A DNA stretch of 17,723 bases, from NCBI GenBank assembly GCA_029863175.1, contig JAOTVX010000058.1, positions 1-17,723 on the forward strand. Reading direction: 5' to 3'. The notes under the pieces are model-generated. The model searched no databases. It saw only the letters and a program-made list of their open reading frames with translations, and was not told the DNA's origin. Position 1 is the first letter of the stretch, and each line of letters opens with the position of its first letter. Positions 1-8,126 of the stretch are shown here, piece by piece. A program made the position numbers and the translations under genes. Source of the stretch: Betaproteobacteria bacterium (GTDB lineage: Bacteria > Pseudomonadota > Gammaproteobacteria > Burkholderiales > SG8-41).

Positions 1-75
1 AAGAAACGGCACGAAATAGCCGGAGAGCAGCAGCCAGAACGCGAACAGAATGACCACGAGACTCAACGCGCGCAC
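1..75 (-). CDS. N-terminus of MnhE-like Na+/H+ antiporter subunit (partial)
   Basis: Partial gene running off the left edge; only 25 codons are present. A GTG at 73-75 is preceded by GGAGG (minus strand, 83-87) with a 7-nt spacer, so this is a well-formed translation start. The peptide is hydrophobic and contains FAFWLLLSGYFVPFL, which closely resembles the first membrane segment of MnhE/MrpE/PhaE subunits, where a WLLLSG core followed by a Pro is typical. That family is part of multisubunit Na+/H+ antiporters, in keeping with the osmotic and ionic theme of the region. The call rests on one membrane segment, so another small membrane protein is possible. The 168 bp between this start and the next gene hold only a short GGCCCG/CGGGCC hairpin (113-127). 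Confidence 0.5.
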   Translation of the reverse strand, partial: MRALSLVVILFAFWLLLSGYFVPFL

Positions 76-243
76 CGTGCTTCCTCCGAAACGTTCGCGA
101 TTCTTTCTCGGGGGCCCGTTGCGGGCCGTTTGGTACCGATCGCGGATTGTCGAATTCTACGAACTACGCAAAGCCGAGACAACCCGTGGCCGCGGAAGCA
201 GCGAGGCAACCGGCGCCCGCCGCGTTAACGGCATCGCAGCGGT

Positions 244-1110
244 TCAACGCGCCCGCGGGGCTTCGGAGCTCCCCTCGGTTTCGGGTTCGAGCCAGCGCGA
301 CACGGGCAGGTCTGTCTCGGGATTGCTGGCCCAGCGGAAATGCTCCGTACGCAGCTTCTCGCCGACCTTGATCGAGCGCGTCTGAGCCTTGCCCTGATAC
401 GTCACGCTCGCCGAGTACGTTCCGGCCGGCAACCGCGCCATGAATATGGGGCCTTCCGCAAAATGCTCGAGCACGACCGTGCCGGCCGCGCGCTTGACCA
501 CGACATTGACGTCTGCAATGTAGTTACCTTCGATGAGCGAGAACACCAGCTTGAGGTTGTACTGTCCCTCCTTGGCCGTAAGCTCGGCCATCTCATCGGC
601 CCCAATGCCCCCGGAGACAACTGAGACTGTGTCGCCCGCCGGCATCTTGGGCTGCGCCGCGCCCCCGCCTTTGCCGTCCGCGCGAACGGGCGCCTGGGTG
701 CGAGCATCGCCGGACCAGCGGAAATACTCCGTGCGCAGCTTCTCGGCCGCCTTGATCGTGCGCGACTGCGGGCTGCCGCTGTAGGTCGCCGACACCGAGT
801 AGCTTCCCGCCGGCACTCTCACCATGAAAATCGGGCCCTCGGTTACGTGCTCGAGCAGCAGCTTGCCCCCGGCATCCTTCAGCGCCACGTTGACGTCGCC
901 AAGGTAATTGCCCTCGGTCAGCGTGAACACGAGCTTCAGATTGAACTGGGGCTCCAGCATCTTCAACCGTTCCTGCGAGCTGACGCCGATGCCTCCCGAA
1001 ATGTACAGGATTCCATCGCGGTTCATGATTCGCTCGACCTGCTGGGCTGCCGCGGCCGGCGCGAGCGCAGCCGCCATCACAACGATTACCAGTCGTCTCA
1101 GAAAGTCCAC
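244..1110 (-). CDS. Secreted protein with two tandem repeats, function unknown
   Basis: Predicted 288-aa exported protein. The N-terminus has Arg-Arg, a hydrophobic stretch (LVIVVMAAALAPAAAAQ) and an AXA-like cleavage site near residue 23, so it should be periplasmic. The mature part is two copies of one domain, about residues 39-132 and 167-260, aligning over 94 positions without gaps at about 61% identity. Both start GGIG, share NLKLVF, EGNY, DVNV, EGPIFM, PAG-Y-S and end in EKLRTE-FRW. The strand-rich pattern with PAG-Y resembles carboxypeptidase-regulatory-like folds, but I do not recognise a named family with a function. A start at TTG 1116 is possible, but GGAGG at 1117-1121 abuts that codon; the GTG at 1108-1110 has an ideal 6-nt spacer and is preferred. 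It lies 87 bp after ehuA on the same strand and could be co-transcribed. Confidence 0.75.
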   Translation of the reverse strand: MDFLRRLVIVVMAAALAPAAAAQQVERIMNRDGILYISGGIGVSSQERLKMLEPQFNLKLVFTLTEGNYLGDVNVALKDAGGKLLLEHVTEGPIFMVRVPAGSYSVSATYSGSPQSRTIKAAEKLRTEYFRWSGDARTQAPVRADGKGGGAAQPKMPAGDTVSVVSGGIGADEMAELTAKEGQYNLKLVFSLIEGNYIADVNVVVKRAAGTVVLEHFAEGPIFMARLPAGTYSASVTYQGKAQTRSIKVGEKLRTEHFRWASNPETDLPVSRWLEPETEGSSEAPRAR

Positions 1111-1197
1111 GCGCAACCTCCAATAGATCCCGATTCAGCAATACCCGGGCGCGATGATAAACGAAATTCGCGCACAGCCCATCCAGCATCCACGCCG

Positions 1198-1974
1198 CTA
1201 GCGCACCGTCTCCAGAATCGACTCGACGAAGCGCCGCGTGCGCTCGTGCCGTGGCGCGCGGAAGATGTCGCCCGGCGCCCCCTGCTCCAGGATGATTCCG
1301 CGGTCGAAGAACAGCACACGGTCGGAGCAGGTCTCGGCAAACGCCATGTGATGCGTGACGACCACCATCGTCATCGTGCGCCTCGCGGCGAGCGCGCGCA
1401 ACAGCTCCAGTATCCCGCCGACGAGCTCCGGGTCGAGGGCCGATGTAATCTCGTCGAACAGCATGATCTTCGGCTGCATCGCGAGCGCCCGTGCAATGGC
1501 CACGCGCTGCTTCTGTCCGCCCGAGAGATGGGCAGGATAGGCCTCCGTCTTGTCTTCAAGCCCGACCATTGCCAGGTACTCGAGCGCGCGCGACTTCGCT
1601 TCCGCGCGGCTGAGTCCCAGCACGTGAACCGGGGCCTCGATCACATTGGCAAGCGCGCTCATGTGCGGAAACAGATTGAAGTGCTGGAACACCATGCCAA
1701 CCTTGCCGCGCACGCGCCGCAGGTGACGCTCGTCCGCCGCCACGCTTTGCCCTTGGTGCGTCATCGTCCATGGTGATTCGCCTTCGATCTCCAGCGTGCC
1801 TGCATCCGGCCGCTCGAGTGTCATCAACAGCCGCAGCAGCGTGGATTTTCCGGAGCCGCTCGGGCCGATCACGCTCACGGTCTCGCCGGGCGGCACATCC
1901 AGATCGACGCCGGACAGCACTGCCAGTTTCCCGTACGCTTTGTGCAGGTTCCGCACCCGAATTATGGCATCCAT
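1198..1974 (-). CDS. ehuA: EhuA, ATPase of ectoine/hydroxyectoine ABC importer
   Basis: 258-aa cytoplasmic ATPase of the polar amino acid uptake (PAAT) branch. Walker A GPSGSGKS is at residues 37-44, the Q-loop glutamine at 97, signature LSGGQ at 150-154, Walker B IMLFDE at 170-175, the D-loop SALDPE just after it, and the switch histidine at 208 (THHM rather than the usual THEM). It powers import through the EhuC/EhuD membrane pair with substrate delivered by EhuB. The start at 1974 is two bases after the ehuD stop, and GGAGG lies inside the last ehuD codons, so translation is probably coupled. The same open frame continues upstream to 3075, but that part is a shadow of ehuD and the repeat region. 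The Ehu assignment, rather than a generic PAAT importer, comes from its neighbours: ehuB-like, ehuC-like, ehuD-like and ectABCD genes. Confidence 0.9.
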   Translation of the reverse strand: MDAIIRVRNLHKAYGKLAVLSGVDLDVPPGETVSVIGPSGSGKSTLLRLLMTLERPDAGTLEIEGESPWTMTHQGQSVAADERHLRRVRGKVGMVFQHFNLFPHMSALANVIEAPVHVLGLSRAEAKSRALEYLAMVGLEDKTEAYPAHLSGGQKQRVAIARALAMQPKIMLFDEITSALDPELVGGILELLRALAARRTMTMVVVTHHMAFAETCSDRVLFFDRGIILEQGAPGDIFRAPRHERTRRFVESILETVR

Positions 1975-1976
1975 TC

Positions 1977-2633
1977 CTAACCCTCCATGCGCACGCGGCC
2001 CTCGACCCACCGGATAGCTGTAGCCGACAGCAGGCTCAGGACGAGGAACAATACGCCGACCAATGTCAGCGGCTCGACGTAACGGAACGTCTCGGAGCCG
2101 ACCAGCTTCGCGGCCTGCAGCACCTCGAGTACCGTGATCGCGGAAAGCAGTGGCGTGTCCTTGAACATCGCAACGAGATAATTGCCGAGCGCCGGCACGA
2201 CGGGCGGAATGGCCTGCGGAATAATGATGTCCTTCATCGTGCGCCAGCGGCTCAAGTTGAGGGCCACGGCCGCCTCCCATTGGCCCTTGGGCACCGATTC
2301 GAGACCGGCACGGTAGACCTCCGAGCAATATGCAGCGTAATGCAGACCGAGCGCGAGCACGCCGGTTGCAAGGGGCGAGAGCCGCAGGCCGGCGTCGGGC
2401 AGGATGTAGAACAGGAAGTAGATCTGCACCAGCAACGGTGTGCTGCGCACGAACTCCACCAGCGCACTCGTCGGCCAGCCGACCAGGCGATAGCGCGAGC
2501 GGCGTGCGAGTGCGAGCACGAGCCCGAGCGTCAGGGCAACCGCCATGCCGAGTACGGTCGCTTGTAGTGTCACGACCAGCCCCTCGGCCAGACGCGGCGC
2601 GATGTCCCAGACATAGCCCCAGTCGAAGATCAC
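1977..2633 (-). CDS. ehuD: EhuD, permease of ectoine/hydroxyectoine ABC importer
   Basis: 218-aa inner-membrane permease of the His/Glu/Gln/Arg family, about five membrane segments. The cytoplasmic EAA loop that contacts the ATPase is EAAVALNLSRWRTMKDIIIP (about residues 139-158), with Asn at the usual Gly position, as also seen in the neighbouring EhuC. It forms the channel with EhuC. The start is GTG 2631-2633, the only start codon in frame before the repeat region. Unlike its neighbours it has no Shine-Dalgarno sequence: the upstream bases belong to the end of the 554-bp inverted-repeat element. A tiny frame (MLRALA) starting in the element ends in TGA overlapping this GTG, which could allow weak re-initiation. 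Expression of ehuD may therefore be reduced. Confidence 0.88.
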   Translation of the reverse strand: MIFDWGYVWDIAPRLAEGLVVTLQATVLGMAVALTLGLVLALARRSRYRLVGWPTSALVEFVRSTPLLVQIYFLFYILPDAGLRLSPLATGVLALGLHYAAYCSEVYRAGLESVPKGQWEAAVALNLSRWRTMKDIIIPQAIPPVVPALGNYLVAMFKDTPLLSAITVLEVLQAAKLVGSETFRYVEPLTLVGVLFLVLSLLSATAIRWVEGRVRMEG

Positions 2634-2636
2634 GCA

Positions 2637-2658
2637 AGAGCCCGTAACATAATGAAAC
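2637..2658 (+). repeat. Left terminal inverted repeat of the 554-bp element
   Basis: 22 bp identical, in reverse complement, to 3169-3190. Four bases beyond its outer end is the GTG start of ehuD. Inward similarity continues imperfectly for roughly a dozen bases (CGCGCGTGCGTTG against CACACGCTGCGCTG). Confidence 0.85.
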
Positions 2659-2667
2659 GCGCGTGCG

Positions 2668-2701
2668 TTGCAGCCAGAATCGTCGATAGCGCGAAGCGAG
2701 G
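2668..2701 (+). repeat. Inner inverted repeat, pairs with 3012-3045
   Basis: Both arms are 34 bp. The outer 15 bp (TTGCAGCCAGAATCG) and the inner 10 bp (CGAAGCGAGG) are perfect in reverse complement; the 9 bp between them have diverged. Same length and two conserved blocks around a variable middle suggest two copies of one repeat unit in opposite orientation. Confidence 0.8.
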
Positions 2702-2843
2702 TGCAGCCAATATGTCGATATTGGCAAGCCGAGCGACAAAGGTCCCGCGGAAGGCGGAGCAGGTTCCAAGCAGTTTGTGCTTGGATGCGACCCTGGAGTG
2801 GGACGTAAGCGCGCCAATCCCGCGGTCCTGTGCACGCCTACGC

Positions 2844-2981
2844 GGTCGCATCCCCGCAAGCGGGGCGCGTCGACGGGCGGAAGAGGGGCCCCTCTGGGGA
2901 TCTGACCCCGGAGACGCGCATGGGATCGGCATTGGAACGACGCGCCCTTGATCGGCTGCAAGGTCGCATCCCGCAAGCGGG
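2844..2981 (+). repeat. Two direct copies of a REP-like hairpin motif
   Basis: The motif GGTCGCATCC followed by a short C-rich/G-rich hairpin occurs at 2844-2865 (CCCCGCAAGCGGGG) and 2962-2981 (CCCGCAAGCGGG). The second copy has lost one C and the matching G, so the stem is shorter but still paired. A third copy of the GGTCGCATCC block lies inverted at 2783-2792, next to the 2765-2785 hairpin. Confidence 0.7.
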
Positions 2982-3011
2982 TCCCTGCTCCACGTTGCGC
3001 CGATCCCCGCT

Positions 3012-3045
3012 CCTCGCTTCGGCGCGCCGGCGATTCTGGCTGCAA
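3012..3045 (-). repeat. Inner inverted repeat, mate of 2668-2701
   Basis: Carries CCTCGCTTCG at 3012-3021 and CGATTCTGGCTGCAA at 3031-3045, the reverse complement of the two conserved blocks of the left arm. The 9-bp middle is fully G/C here but mixed in the left copy. Confidence 0.8.
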
Positions 3046-3060
3046 CCCCTTGTGGGCTGG

Positions 3061-3154
3061 CACGATTTTGGCCAAGGTCTACCCATATCATCGCCACGAA
3101 AATCGACCTTCCACCTCCGCTAGACATCGCAGAACATCCCTCGCCAAAATCGTG
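3061..3154. repeat. 12-bp inverted repeat flanking a 70-bp spacer
   Basis: CACGATTTTGGC at 3061-3072 is the exact reverse complement of GCCAAAATCGTG at 3143-3154. The pair lies in the ehuC-side half of the 554-bp element. Confidence 0.75.
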
Positions 3155-3168
3155 ACAGCGCAGCGTGT

Positions 3169-3190
3169 GTTTCATTATGTTACGGGCTCT
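3169..3190 (-). repeat. Right terminal inverted repeat of the 554-bp element
   Basis: Mate of 2637-2658, perfect over 22 bp. Its outer end supplies two bases of the TAG stop codon of ehuC (3189-3191), so the present C-terminus of EhuC is set by the element. Confidence 0.85.
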
Positions 3191-3839
3191 AAGCGCCTCC
3201 GCGCTCGAGGCCGCGCGCGGCGCGGCGCTCGAGCAGCCGCATGCCCGCGGTGATACACAGCGCAACGGCAAAGTAGAGCACCAGCACGAGGCTGAATATC
3301 TCTGCGCTGCGCAGGCTCTCGGCACGCAACAGCTGTGCGGCGAAGGTCAGCTCCGTGATCGTGATCAGCGATACCAGGGCGCTGTTCTTGAGGAGCTCGA
3401 TCGCGAGATTGCCGGCCGGCGGCAGCATGGCCGGAAACGCTTGCGGCAGCACGATGCGCCAGAGCGTCTGCAGGCGACTCAGATTGAGCGCCGCCGACGC
3501 ATCGAGCTGGCCGCGCGGTACCGCCAGTACGGCACCACGCACGACCTCGGCACCGTAGGCGCCGGTGTTGAGCGCCAGCACCAGCATGCCCGCGGCAAAC
3601 GCCGACAGCTTGATTCCGAAAAAGGGCAGGACGAAGTAGAACCAGAACAGCTGCACCAGAGCCGAGGTGCCGCGGAACACCTCGACGTAAACCGCCGCCG
3701 GCCAGGCAAGCGCGCGGCGCGGTGACATTCGCGCAAGGCCCGCTGCCAGCGCGATGACAACCGCAAGCACGACCGCGGCAAGGGTGAGTTGGACGGTGAT
3801 CGCCAGCCCGCGCAGCAGGGGCAGGATCATTTCGTTCAT
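3189..3839 (-). CDS. ehuC: EhuC, permease of ectoine/hydroxyectoine ABC importer
   Basis: 216-aa inner-membrane permease of the PAAT family, homologous to EhuD. The N-terminal segment GLAITVQLTLAAVVLAVVIA, the FRGTSALVQLFWFYFVLPF motif (about residues 54-72) and an EAA-type loop (DASAALNLSRLQTLWRIVLP, about 113-132) are typical of this family. It would form the translocation path with EhuD. ATG at 3839 starts 39 bp after the ehuB stop; no strong Shine-Dalgarno is visible, and the second ATG three codons in is an alternative. The TAG stop lies partly inside the terminal inverted repeat of the 554-bp element, so the last residues may differ from the ancestral protein. A GGAGG at 3196-3200, a few codons before the stop, now has no start codon at a usable distance. 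Confidence 0.88.
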   Translation of the reverse strand: MNEMILPLLRGLAITVQLTLAAVVLAVVIALAAGLARMSPRRALAWPAAVYVEVFRGTSALVQLFWFYFVLPFFGIKLSAFAAGMLVLALNTGAYGAEVVRGAVLAVPRGQLDASAALNLSRLQTLWRIVLPQAFPAMLPPAGNLAIELLKNSALVSLITITELTFAAQLLRAESLRSAEIFSLVLVLYFAVALCITAGMRLLERRAARGLERGGA

Positions 3840-3878
3840 CGCGCGGGAACGAACTCTCGGATCAGGAAAGCAGCGAGC

Positions 3879-4784
3879 TCAGCCCCGGCACAACTCTGTC
3901 GCCGTGTCCGGGCCCGGCAATTCGGCGCGCGTGAAGCCGAACGGCTTCACCAGCTCGAGATGGCGCGGGGTCCCAATGAACCGCGCGAGGGCCGTATTGA
4001 AGGCAGCGACCAGGTCCTGGTCGGTCTTGCGGAACCCGAATGCGCCGTAGCCGCGAGCGCGCTTGCCCGCGATGACCGGGTCGGAGAACGGCGCCGCCCG
4101 CTCCACACGCGGCGATTGGGCCCGCGCGAGCAGGTTGTTCACGGTCAGGCTGGTAGCTGCGTAGGCATCCACGCGCCCGGCGATGACGCCCTCGAGCGCA
4201 CTCGGGGCATCGGGGAAGACGACCACGCGCGCATCCGGAATGCCTACCGCCCGCGCGTATGCTCGCTCGACGGTTCCGGCGACCACGCCGAGCCGCGCGT
4301 TAGGATGGCGCGCGGCGCCTTCGTAGCCGTTCAACGCCAGCGGATTGCCCTGCGCCACGATGAACGCCTCGCCCACCGAGTAGGTAGGATTGGAAAAGAC
4401 GATCTCCTTGCACCGTTCCGGCAGGATGTACATCCCGGCGGCAATGATATCGAACCGCCCCGCCTTGAGACCGGGTATGAGCGAGCCAAACTCGGTGAGA
4501 ACGCCCTCGACTTTGCCTATACCCATATCGGCAAGCACTGCTCGCGCGATCTCGGGCGCCTCGCCGGTCAATCTGCGGGACGCGCTTTCAAGATAGGCGT
4601 AGGGCGCCTCGTTCGCGTAACCGACGCGGATCGTCCCGTCCCGCTGCGCGCGCTCGAGCGTGCCGAGCGTTTGCCCCGCGGGCGTGTCGGCCTGCTCGGA
4701 ACATCCTGTCCCGAGCAGCGCCGTCGCCAGGAGTGCTACGCCCATCGCCTTGCGCCAAACACCCTCCCCTTTGCGTGCGCTCAT
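3879..4784 (-). CDS. ehuB: EhuB, ectoine/hydroxyectoine-binding protein
   Basis: 301-aa periplasmic solute-binding protein of the family 3 type. The N-terminus has basic residues, a hydrophobic run (MGVALLATALLGTG) and Cys28, so it is probably a lipoprotein, although the lipobox (GTGC) is not ideal. The mature protein has the signature stretches GYANEAPYAY (about 55-64), TGEAPEIARAVLADMG, VEGVLTEFGSLIPGLKAGRF and DIIAAGMYILPERC (about 112-125). This wording is characteristic of the EhuB group and marks it off from general amino-acid binders. It captures ectoines for EhuC/D/A. The start at ATG 4784 has a weak AAGG/TAGG upstream. It begins 24 bp after ectD, tying the importer to the biosynthetic operon. 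Confidence 0.9.
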   Translation of the reverse strand: MSARKGEGVWRKAMGVALLATALLGTGCSEQADTPAGQTLGTLERAQRDGTIRVGYANEAPYAYLESASRRLTGEAPEIARAVLADMGIGKVEGVLTEFGSLIPGLKAGRFDIIAAGMYILPERCKEIVFSNPTYSVGEAFIVAQGNPLALNGYEGAARHPNARLGVVAGTVERAYARAVGIPDARVVVFPDAPSALEGVIAGRVDAYAATSLTVNNLLARAQSPRVERAAPFSDPVIAGKRARGYGAFGFRKTDQDLVAAFNTALARFIGTPRHLELVKPFGFTRAELPGPDTATELCRG

Positions 4785-4808
4785 CCTAGCCTTGCGAACG
4801 CGCTCCGG

Positions 4809-5738
4809 TCATCGGTTCTCGCCGTAGGTGGGCTCCACCGGAACGATGGGCGAGAAATCCCGCCGCGTCGCGATGAACTCAGGCCGCGGCTTGAGCCCTC
4901 CGCGCGGGCTCTCGAGCGTGTTCTCGACGCTGTTGTAGACGAAAAAAAGGCTGGCCCGCGGATAGGGGGAAATGTTGCCGTTCGCCCCGTGCATCGTGTT
5001 GCAGTCGAAAAACACCACCGAGCCCGCCGGCCCCTTCATCGACTGAATACCGCCACGCTCGGCAAGGAACGACAGCGCCACCTGATCGGCGATGCCGCAC
5101 TCCTGCTTCCTCAGCAACTGCTTGTAATGGTCCTCTGGGGTCTCGCCTACGCACGAAACGTAGTGCCTATGCGACCCCGGCATGAGCATCAGCGGACCGT
5201 TGAACTCGTTGTTCTCCGTCAGCAGAACGACGCAACTCACCGCGCGCATACCCGGCATCCCGTCTTCCACGTGCCACGTCTCGAAATCCGAGTGCCAGTA
5301 GTTTTTCTTGCCGAAGAAGCCCGACTTCAGGTTTACCCGCGACTGGTGGATATAGACCTCGCTCCCGAGGATCTGGCGTGCGATGTTGAGGAGACGCACA
5401 TCCCCCACCACCTGCCGATAGAGCTCGTTCAGCCGGTGCGCCATGAATACCGAGCGCGCGTCGTCGCTGCCGGGCTCGATGATCGCCTCCTCGCGCGCGC
5501 AGATTTTCGGGTCTGCGGTCATCTTGCGCGCTTCCTTGAGGAACAGTGCGGCCTCCTGCTCACTGAACAGTCCCTTCAGCAGGATGAATCCGTTCTTCTC
5601 GTAGTTCTTGAGTTGATGGTGGGCGAGGCCGCGCGAAACCTCTGTACGGGGGTCCGAATAGATGATGGGATCCTGGCGCAGCAGGATGGCGGTCTCGTCG
5701 TCGACCCGCGATTGATAGGTGTCGCTAACCAGTACCAT
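4809..5738 (-). CDS. ectD: EctD, ectoine 5-hydroxylase
   Basis: 309-aa cytoplasmic Fe(II)/2-oxoglutarate dioxygenase that converts ectoine to 5-hydroxyectoine with O2. The iron triad is visible: His149 and Asp151 in the family signature FFGKKNYWHSDFETWHVEDG (141-160), and His250 in NTMHGANGN. Arg261 sits where the 2-oxoglutarate-binding Arg is expected. Length and start match the family (about 300 aa). ATG 5738 has AGGAG at 5747-5751 with an 8-nt spacer. It starts 22 bp after ectC and ends 24 bp before ehuB, so it links synthesis to uptake. Its presence means the cell can make hydroxyectoine, associated in other bacteria with heat, desiccation and stationary-phase protection. Confidence 0.97.
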   Translation of the reverse strand: MVLVSDTYQSRVDDETAILLRQDPIIYSDPRTEVSRGLAHHQLKNYEKNGFILLKGLFSEQEAALFLKEARKMTADPKICAREEAIIEPGSDDARSVFMAHRLNELYRQVVGDVRLLNIARQILGSEVYIHQSRVNLKSGFFGKKNYWHSDFETWHVEDGMPGMRAVSCVVLLTENNEFNGPLMLMPGSHRHYVSCVGETPEDHYKQLLRKQECGIADQVALSFLAERGGIQSMKGPAGSVVFFDCNTMHGANGNISPYPRASLFFVYNSVENTLESPRGGLKPRPEFIATRRDFSPIVPVEPTYGENR

Positions 5739-5760
5739 AGGCTCTTCTCCTGAACGTCTG

Positions 5761-7517
<1,757 letters not shown>

Positions 7518-8054
7518 TTATTCACCCGCGAACGGGCCGATACGAATCAACGTTTCGCACTCGTGATGCTCGTCGCCAAAATCCGGCTCGGCAAACAACA
7601 TGCGCTCGGTAACCGGCGCCCGGATCTCGCGCGCGAGCCCGTGAAATACCCGGCGCGATGGCTCATTCGACGGCGACACGGTCGTCTCGAGATAGCGGCA
7701 CGCGCGCAACGCGGGGCGCGCCAGCAGCTCCAACAGCATGGCGCGCGCAAGCCCCTGCCCGCGCATTTCTTCCGCCACGGCGACCTGCCACACGAAAACT
7801 ACCTCGCCGCGCTGTGGCGGACGGTAAGCTGAAATGAAACCGATCGTGCGCCCCGCCCGCTCGCCGTGCACGCAGGTCTCGGCGAAGTGCTCGCAAAGCA
7901 GCAGGTAGGCGTAGGTGGAGTTAAGATCGAGCGGCTTGCACGCGGCGACCAGACGGTGGATTGCAGCGCCGTCGCGCACGCGCGGTGCGCCGAGGACGAC
8001 GCCCGGTACGGCGCCATGACGCGCCGCTCCGAACGCCCGATTCGCCTGTTGCAT
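7518..8054 (-). CDS. ectA: EctA, diaminobutyrate acetyltransferase
   Basis: 178-aa GNAT acetyltransferase that uses acetyl-CoA to make N-gamma-acetyl-diaminobutyrate. The family signature LDLNSTYAYLLLCEHF is at about 43-58, acetyl-CoA loop RGQGLA at 98-103 and TVSPSNEPSRRVFHGLAR at 126-143. The frame is open to a TTG at 8087 (189 aa), with only a weak AAAGGG upstream. I prefer ATG 8052-8054, which has GGAG nine bases upstream, and whose product still starts well before the conserved core. The choice is not certain. It follows ectR by 72 bp with no clear terminator or promoter between them, so it is probably read from the ectR promoter. Confidence 0.93.
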   Translation of the reverse strand: MQQANRAFGAARHGAVPGVVLGAPRVRDGAAIHRLVAACKPLDLNSTYAYLLLCEHFAETCVHGERAGRTIGFISAYRPPQRGEVVFVWQVAVAEEMRGQGLARAMLLELLARPALRACRYLETTVSPSNEPSRRVFHGLAREIRAPVTERMLFAEPDFGDEHHECETLIRIGPFAGE

Positions 8055-8126
8055 CCCGTTGGACTCCGCACAGTCCGTCGATTTCAAGTGGCTACCCTTT
8101 CGATACGTCAGAACTTTCGGCCGGCG

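Larger units (their letters stand above)
2637..3190. mobile_element. MITE-like or REP-like inverted-repeat insertion between ehuC and ehuD
   Basis: About 554 bp without a credible gene sits inside the ehu operon, where other gaps are 2-39 bp. Its ends are a perfect 22-bp inverted repeat (2637-2658 and 3169-3190), reading AGAGCCCGTAACATAATGAA inward. Inside are a second long inverted pair (2668-2701 with 3012-3045), a 12-bp pair (3061-3072 with 3143-3154), three copies of GGTCGCATCC in both orientations, a perfect 14-bp palindrome AGAGGGGCCCCTCT (2882-2895) and hairpins at 2707-2724 (CCAATAT/ATATTGG) and 2765-2785 (TCCAAGCA/TGCTTGGA). No transposase is encoded, as expected for a non-autonomous element. 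No unambiguous target duplication is visible. Open frames crossing it are shadows with no start signal. Another view is a cluster of REP-type repeats that accumulated here, not one unit. Confidence 0.65.

Noticed and set aside
113..127. GGCCCG/CGGGCC hairpin after the two-repeat protein gene
   Set aside because: Short stem, tight loop, no T run on the minus strand; it is not convincing as a terminator.
1149..1173. GCGCGA/TCGCGC hairpin downstream of ehuA
   Set aside because: The 6-bp stem has a 13-base loop and no T run after it, so I do not call it a terminator.
2783..2981. CRISPR-like repeats
   Set aside because: Copies are irregularly spaced, in both orientations, and there is no array of uniform spacers or cas gene.
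1975..3075. A 625-residue open frame that would extend EhuA upstream
   Set aside because: The extension is out of frame with ehuD, crosses the repeat element and has Arg/Pro-rich composition typical of a shadow frame. The real ehuA starts at 1974.
3789..5753. Long plus-strand frame of 654 codons opposite ehuB and ectD
   Set aside because: Antisense shadow in G/C-rich DNA; both genes beneath it are certain and the product has no domain character.
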